8,403 nt of DNA, taken from assembly GCA_031552355.1 (NCBI GenBank), contig JAVBMO010000187.1:1-8403 (forward strand), read 5' to 3'. The notes below the pieces were generated by a model. That model did no database searches. It had not been told where the DNA came from and was given only the letters and a program-made list of their open reading frames with translations. Shown here in pieces: positions 5,563 through 8,403 of the stretch (its first letter is position 1; every line of letters begins with the position of its first letter). This DNA comes from JAVBMO01 sp031552355. GTDB lineage: Bacteria > Bacteroidota > Bacteroidia > Bacteroidales > P3. Position numbers and translations under genes: made by a program.

Positions 5563-7698
5563 TTATTGAACTTCTTTCATGCTGAAAGCAATTCTTTTTC
5601 TTTCTATATCCACGCTAATGACCTTGACTTTCACTTTTTGATGTAACTTGACTACTTCGTTCGGGTCGGATACAAATTTATTGGCCAAATGGCTGATATG
5701 CACCAAGCCGTCCTGATGAACGCCCACATCGACAAAAGCGCCAAAAGCCGTAATATTGGTAATGATTCCGGGCAAAATCATGCCTTCGCGCAAATCGTTT
5801 ATGGTAAAAACATCTTTACTGAATTCAAAAAATTCGAATTTTGTACGAGGGTCGCGGCCGGGTTTGTCCAACTCTTTCAGTATGTCTTCCAAAGTCGGCA
5901 AACCGCAATCTTCGGAAACAAATTCCTTGATATTGATTTTGCTTCTCAGCTCTTTTTGTCGCATTAAATCGTCGACAACGCATCCTGCTTTTTTCGCCAT
6001 TTTTTCGACCAAATCGTAACGTTCCGGGTGCACAGCGCTTTTGTCCAAAGGGTTTTCGGATATGTTGATACGCAAAAATCCTGCCGACTGTTCAAAAGCT
6101 TTTTCGCCAAAACGCGAAACTTTCATCAGGTCGAAACGTGACTTGAAAGCGCCGTTTTTATTGCGGTGTTCTACAATTTTTTGTGCCAACACAGGCCCAA
6201 TGCCCGACACATACGACAACAATTCTTTGCTGGCGGTATTCAATTCCACTCCCACATTATTCACACAGCTAACCACCGTATCTCCCAAAGATTCGCCTAA
6301 TTTATTTTGATTTACATCGTGCTGGTATTGACCCACACCGATGGATTTGGGATCTATTTTTACCAATTCCGCCAAAGGGTCCATCAAACGGCGGCCGATG
6401 GAAACAGCACCACGAACCGTAATATCGTAGTTGGGGAATTCCTGCCGTGCCACATCCGAAGCGGAATATACAGAAGCGCCGCTTTCGTTCACCATCACGG
6501 CGATGACATTTCCCTTGAAATGCGCTTTTTTCACCATTTCCTCGGTTTCTCGCCCTGCGGTTCCATTTCCTATGGCAATGGCTTCAATTTTAAACGATTC
6601 CACAAGATATTCCAGTTTATTGATGGCATCGCGTTCGTCTCGCACGGAACTGAAAGGATAAATGGTTTCGTTGTGCAGCAACTGCCCTTGTTTGTCCAAG
6701 CAAACTAATTTGCAACCGGTACGAAATCCGGGGTCTATGGCCAGCACATTTTTTTGTCCCAAAGGAGAAGCCAGCAACAGTTGACGAAGATTTTCGGAAA
6801 AAATACGGATGGCATCAATGTCGGCTTTTTCTTTCAGCAGGTTGCGGAATTCCGTTTCCATAGAAGGCAAAAGCAAACGCTTGTAGCTGTCTTTCAAAGC
6901 CGTTTTTACCTGATGCGAAACCTCGTTGGTGTCTTTAACAAAAATGCGTTCCAGTAATGTGAGGGCATCGTCTTCTACTTCCGGTTCTATTTTAACTTTC
7001 AGGAAGCCTTCGTTTTCGCCGCGCAACATGGCTAAAATTCTGTGCGAAGGCGCTTTGGCCATTTTTTCAGACCAGTGGAACCACGACTGGAATTTTTGTG
7101 CTTCGGTTTCGTCCACATTTTTGCCAATGTCGGAGCTCAAAATTGCCGTGCGGTTTAGGAAATTACGCATGCGGCCACGGGCTTGGGCGTCTTCATTAAT
7201 CCATTCGGCAATAATATCGCGGGCGCCGGACAAAGCTTCGTCTTCGTTTGCTACCTGCTTTTCTTCGCTGACATACAATTTGGCTTCCTGCAAAAGGTTG
7301 AAATTCTTTTGTTCGAAAATCTTTTTTGCCAAAGGTTCTAAGCCTTTGGATATGGCAATGCTTGCGCGGGTTTTACGTTTGGGTTTGTAAGGCAGGTATA
7401 GGTCTTCCAGTTCCGAAAGCACCTTTATGGCCATGATTTGCTTTTCCAATTCTTCGGTCAGCTTCCCCTGCTCGGCAATGGATTGCAAAACGGTTTGACG
7501 GCGTTTGTCCAGTTCTTTCAACTGCAAAAGTTTGTCGCGAATGGCCGTGATTTGCACTTCGTCCAAACTGCCGGTAGCCTCTTTTCGGTAACGTGCAATA
7601 AACGGAACTGTGGCGCCCCCTTCGAGCAATTCCACCGTTTTTTCGACTTGTTTGTGGCCAAGGCCCAATTCCTCGGCTATTTCAATGGCATAGTTCAT
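5563..7698 (-). CDS. tex: Tex family RNA-binding transcription accessory protein
   Basis: A 711-residue cytoplasmic protein, similar in length to other Bacteroidetes Tex proteins as I recall them. Domains in order: helical Tex N-terminal region (1 to about 190, with EGGATVPFIARYRKEATGSLDE at 26-47), YqgF/RNase-H-like domain (about 316-440, NVLAIDPGFRTGCKLVCLD then AIAIGNGTAGRETE), helix-hairpin-helix region (about 488-560, YVSGIGPVLAQKIVEHRNKNGAF), and a C-terminal S1 domain (about 637-709, GIITNITAFGAFVDVGVHQDGLVHIS). Tex is the bacterial relative of eukaryotic Spt6; it binds nucleic acid and affects transcription and toxin expression in some pathogens. ATG 7698 gives the usual N-terminus. 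It is first of a minus-strand run, 15 bases ahead of queE. Confidence 0.97.
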   Translation of the reverse strand: MNYAIEIAEELGLGHKQVEKTVELLEGGATVPFIARYRKEATGSLDEVQITAIRDKLLQLKELDKRRQTVLQSIAEQGKLTEELEKQIMAIKVLSELEDLYLPYKPKRKTRASIAISKGLEPLAKKIFEQKNFNLLQEAKLYVSEEKQVANEDEALSGARDIIAEWINEDAQARGRMRNFLNRTAILSSDIGKNVDETEAQKFQSWFHWSEKMAKAPSHRILAMLRGENEGFLKVKIEPEVEDDALTLLERIFVKDTNEVSHQVKTALKDSYKRLLLPSMETEFRNLLKEKADIDAIRIFSENLRQLLLASPLGQKNVLAIDPGFRTGCKLVCLDKQGQLLHNETIYPFSSVRDERDAINKLEYLVESFKIEAIAIGNGTAGRETEEMVKKAHFKGNVIAVMVNESGASVYSASDVARQEFPNYDITVRGAVSIGRRLMDPLAELVKIDPKSIGVGQYQHDVNQNKLGESLGDTVVSCVNNVGVELNTASKELLSYVSGIGPVLAQKIVEHRNKNGAFKSRFDLMKVSRFGEKAFEQSAGFLRINISENPLDKSAVHPERYDLVEKMAKKAGCVVDDLMRQKELRSKINIKEFVSEDCGLPTLEDILKELDKPGRDPRTKFEFFEFSKDVFTINDLREGMILPGIITNITAFGAFVDVGVHQDGLVHISHLANKFVSDPNEVVKLHQKVKVKVISVDIERKRIAFSMKEVQ

Positions 7699-7809
7699 CT
7701 AAAAAGATAAGTTTTGTAGTAAAAATTCCTTGCAGAAATAAGTTTATTTTCTTTTTTAATTTTGAAAATCAATAATTTGCAGAATTTTTTAGCATAAAAA
7801 TATAACCAT

Positions 7810-7817
7810 CAAATATA
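7810..7817 (-). promoter_or_regulatory. Possible -7 element for tex
   Basis: On the minus strand TATATTTG (7817-7810) fits TAxxTTTG exactly and would give a leader of roughly 105 nt before the tex ATG at 7698. No TTTG lies 19-20 bases upstream, so only half of the promoter is supported. Confidence 0.3.
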
Positions 7818-7988
7818 ATCGAAAAAATCGGAATAGGGGAATTTGTTTTTCAATGAAGAGGGATATAATGGTAAAATTTCGACTTCTAATTACAATAATA
7901 TTTTCTCACAGAAGAACAGGTATTCACTTGTTTTTTCAAATACAAAACTTTTCTAATATATGTAAGAATTTATCTCAAACATTTTATG

Positions 7989-7996
7989 TATTTTCG
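7989..7996 (+). promoter_or_regulatory. Possible -7 element for the secreted-protein gene
   Basis: TATTTTCG differs from TAxxTTTG at one base and sits 32 bases before the ATG at 8029, a sensible leader length. The matching -33 TTTG is not found at 19-20 bases upstream, so the call is tentative. Confidence 0.3.
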
Positions 7997-8028
7997 TAGT
8001 CGGAAATGAAAATCTCAAAATAAAAACC

Positions 8029-8403
8029 ATGGAAACAACTTATAGATCAAATAGTTTCTTTCGAGTTATATTAATTCTTAGCTTATGGGTACTATTTTCG
8101 ATAGAAGGAAAAGCTCAATTGCAAGAAGATTTTTCTACACTGAATCTTCAGACAACAACTTTTTGGCAAGGTGATAAAGATTCCTTTCAAATATCGCAAT
8201 CTACTGCAATTCCCTCGGAAATGCGGCCGGGTTTGCAATTGAACGGAAAAGGTACTGGACAGAGTTTTTTGGCTGCAAACCCCAATCTTTTGAATTTCGA
8301 CACGATTGTTTGGGAATTTTGGGCAAAAATCTCGACAAGTGTAACAGCAACTAATCATGCACGGTTTTATTTGTTGTCCAAAAATTCGAATTTAAAGACC
8401 ACA
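8029..8403 (+). CDS. N-terminus of a large secreted, probably type-IX-exported protein (truncated by window end)
   Basis: The first 125 codons are open to the window edge. Residues 1-29 form a signal peptide (Arg6 and Arg12, hydrophobic VILILSLWVLFSI, GKA before Gln30). The following pattern, QEDFSTLNL, FWQGDKDSFQIS, LQLNGKGTG, SFLAANPNL, WEFWAKIS and HARFYLLSKNSNL, matches what I remember of the opening domain of large Bacteroidetes surface proteins (DDFSDGDF, WxGD, LxLN, WEFWV, NYxRxYLxSD). Such proteins often carry lamin-tail or adhesion domains and a C-terminal sorting or gliding-motility domain. The fold is probably a concanavalin-like beta-sandwich. The type IX assignment is inferred, since the C-terminus is outside the window. 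ATG 8029 is chosen because it places the signal peptide correctly. Confidence 0.78.
   Translation, partial: METTYRSNSFFRVILILSLWVLFSIEGKAQLQEDFSTLNLQTTTFWQGDKDSFQISQSTAIPSEMRPGLQLNGKGTGQSFLAANPNLLNFDTIVWEFWAKISTSVTATNHARFYLLSKNSNLKTT

Larger units (their letters stand above)
7699..8028. other. 330-bp AT-rich divergent intergenic region
   Basis: This gap separates tex (minus) from the secreted-protein gene (plus) and is very AT-rich with long A and T runs. Besides the two weak promoter candidates listed separately, I see one short palindrome (AAATAA-GT-TTATTT, 7736-7749) in the probable tex leader. No tRNA-like fold, strong hairpin or insertion-sequence end is apparent. A 48-codon frame at 7853-7999 looks accidental. 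Confidence 0.5.

Noticed and set aside
6926..7390. 154-codon plus-strand frame inside tex, and several other plus-strand frames across 5689-7710
   Set aside because: They lie antisense to a full-length, unmistakable Tex protein and have Ser/Phe/Arg-rich shadow composition.
7853..7999. 48-codon plus-strand frame in the 7699-8028 gap
   Set aside because: No ribosome-binding signal or recognisable product; its end runs into the likely promoter of the next gene.

Overview
The window looks like chromosomal DNA of a Bacteroidetes/Bacteroidota bacterium, with a Bacteroidales-like environmental lineage most likely. The reasons are AT-rich intergenic DNA, near-consensus Bacteroidetes promoter elements (TTTG about 19-20 bp upstream of TAxxTTTG), weak or absent Shine-Dalgarno sequences, a DUF4301 protein (a family I associate with Bacteroidetes), and a right-end secreted protein of the type found in large type-IX-secreted Bacteroidetes proteins. 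Most of the window is ordinary housekeeping sequence. I see no CRISPR array, rRNA, tRNA, insertion sequence or defence locus.

Left end (1-640): the 3' end of an unrecognised Cys/His-containing protein, followed by short reading frames linked by two ATGA stop/start overlaps. These are either very small genes or the frameshifted remains of one gene. Next (551-2220) is a monocistronic unit with a promoter, a 506-residue DUF4301 protein whose motifs resemble UDP-sugar pyrophosphorylases, and a strong bidirectional terminator.

Middle (2310-4240): a YitT-family membrane protein (minus strand) is divergent from folB (plus strand, folate synthesis), with an inverted repeat between them. folB converges on a DUF2200 gene that carries a one-base frameshift.

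The minus-strand run from 7698 down to 3883 reads tex (RNA-binding transcription accessory protein), queE (queuosine/7-deazaguanine synthesis), an outer-membrane beta-barrel protein, then the broken DUF2200 gene. tex and queE are 15 bp apart, and the barrel gene and DUF2200 are 14 bp apart; an 87-bp gap separates the two pairs.

Right end (7699-8403): a 330-bp AT-rich divergent intergenic region, then the first 125 codons of a secreted protein that runs off the window. The observations most worth checking are the DUF4301 nucleotidyltransferase-like signature, the single-base disruption of DUF2200, the overlapping small frames at the left edge, and the duplicated start region between tex and queE.
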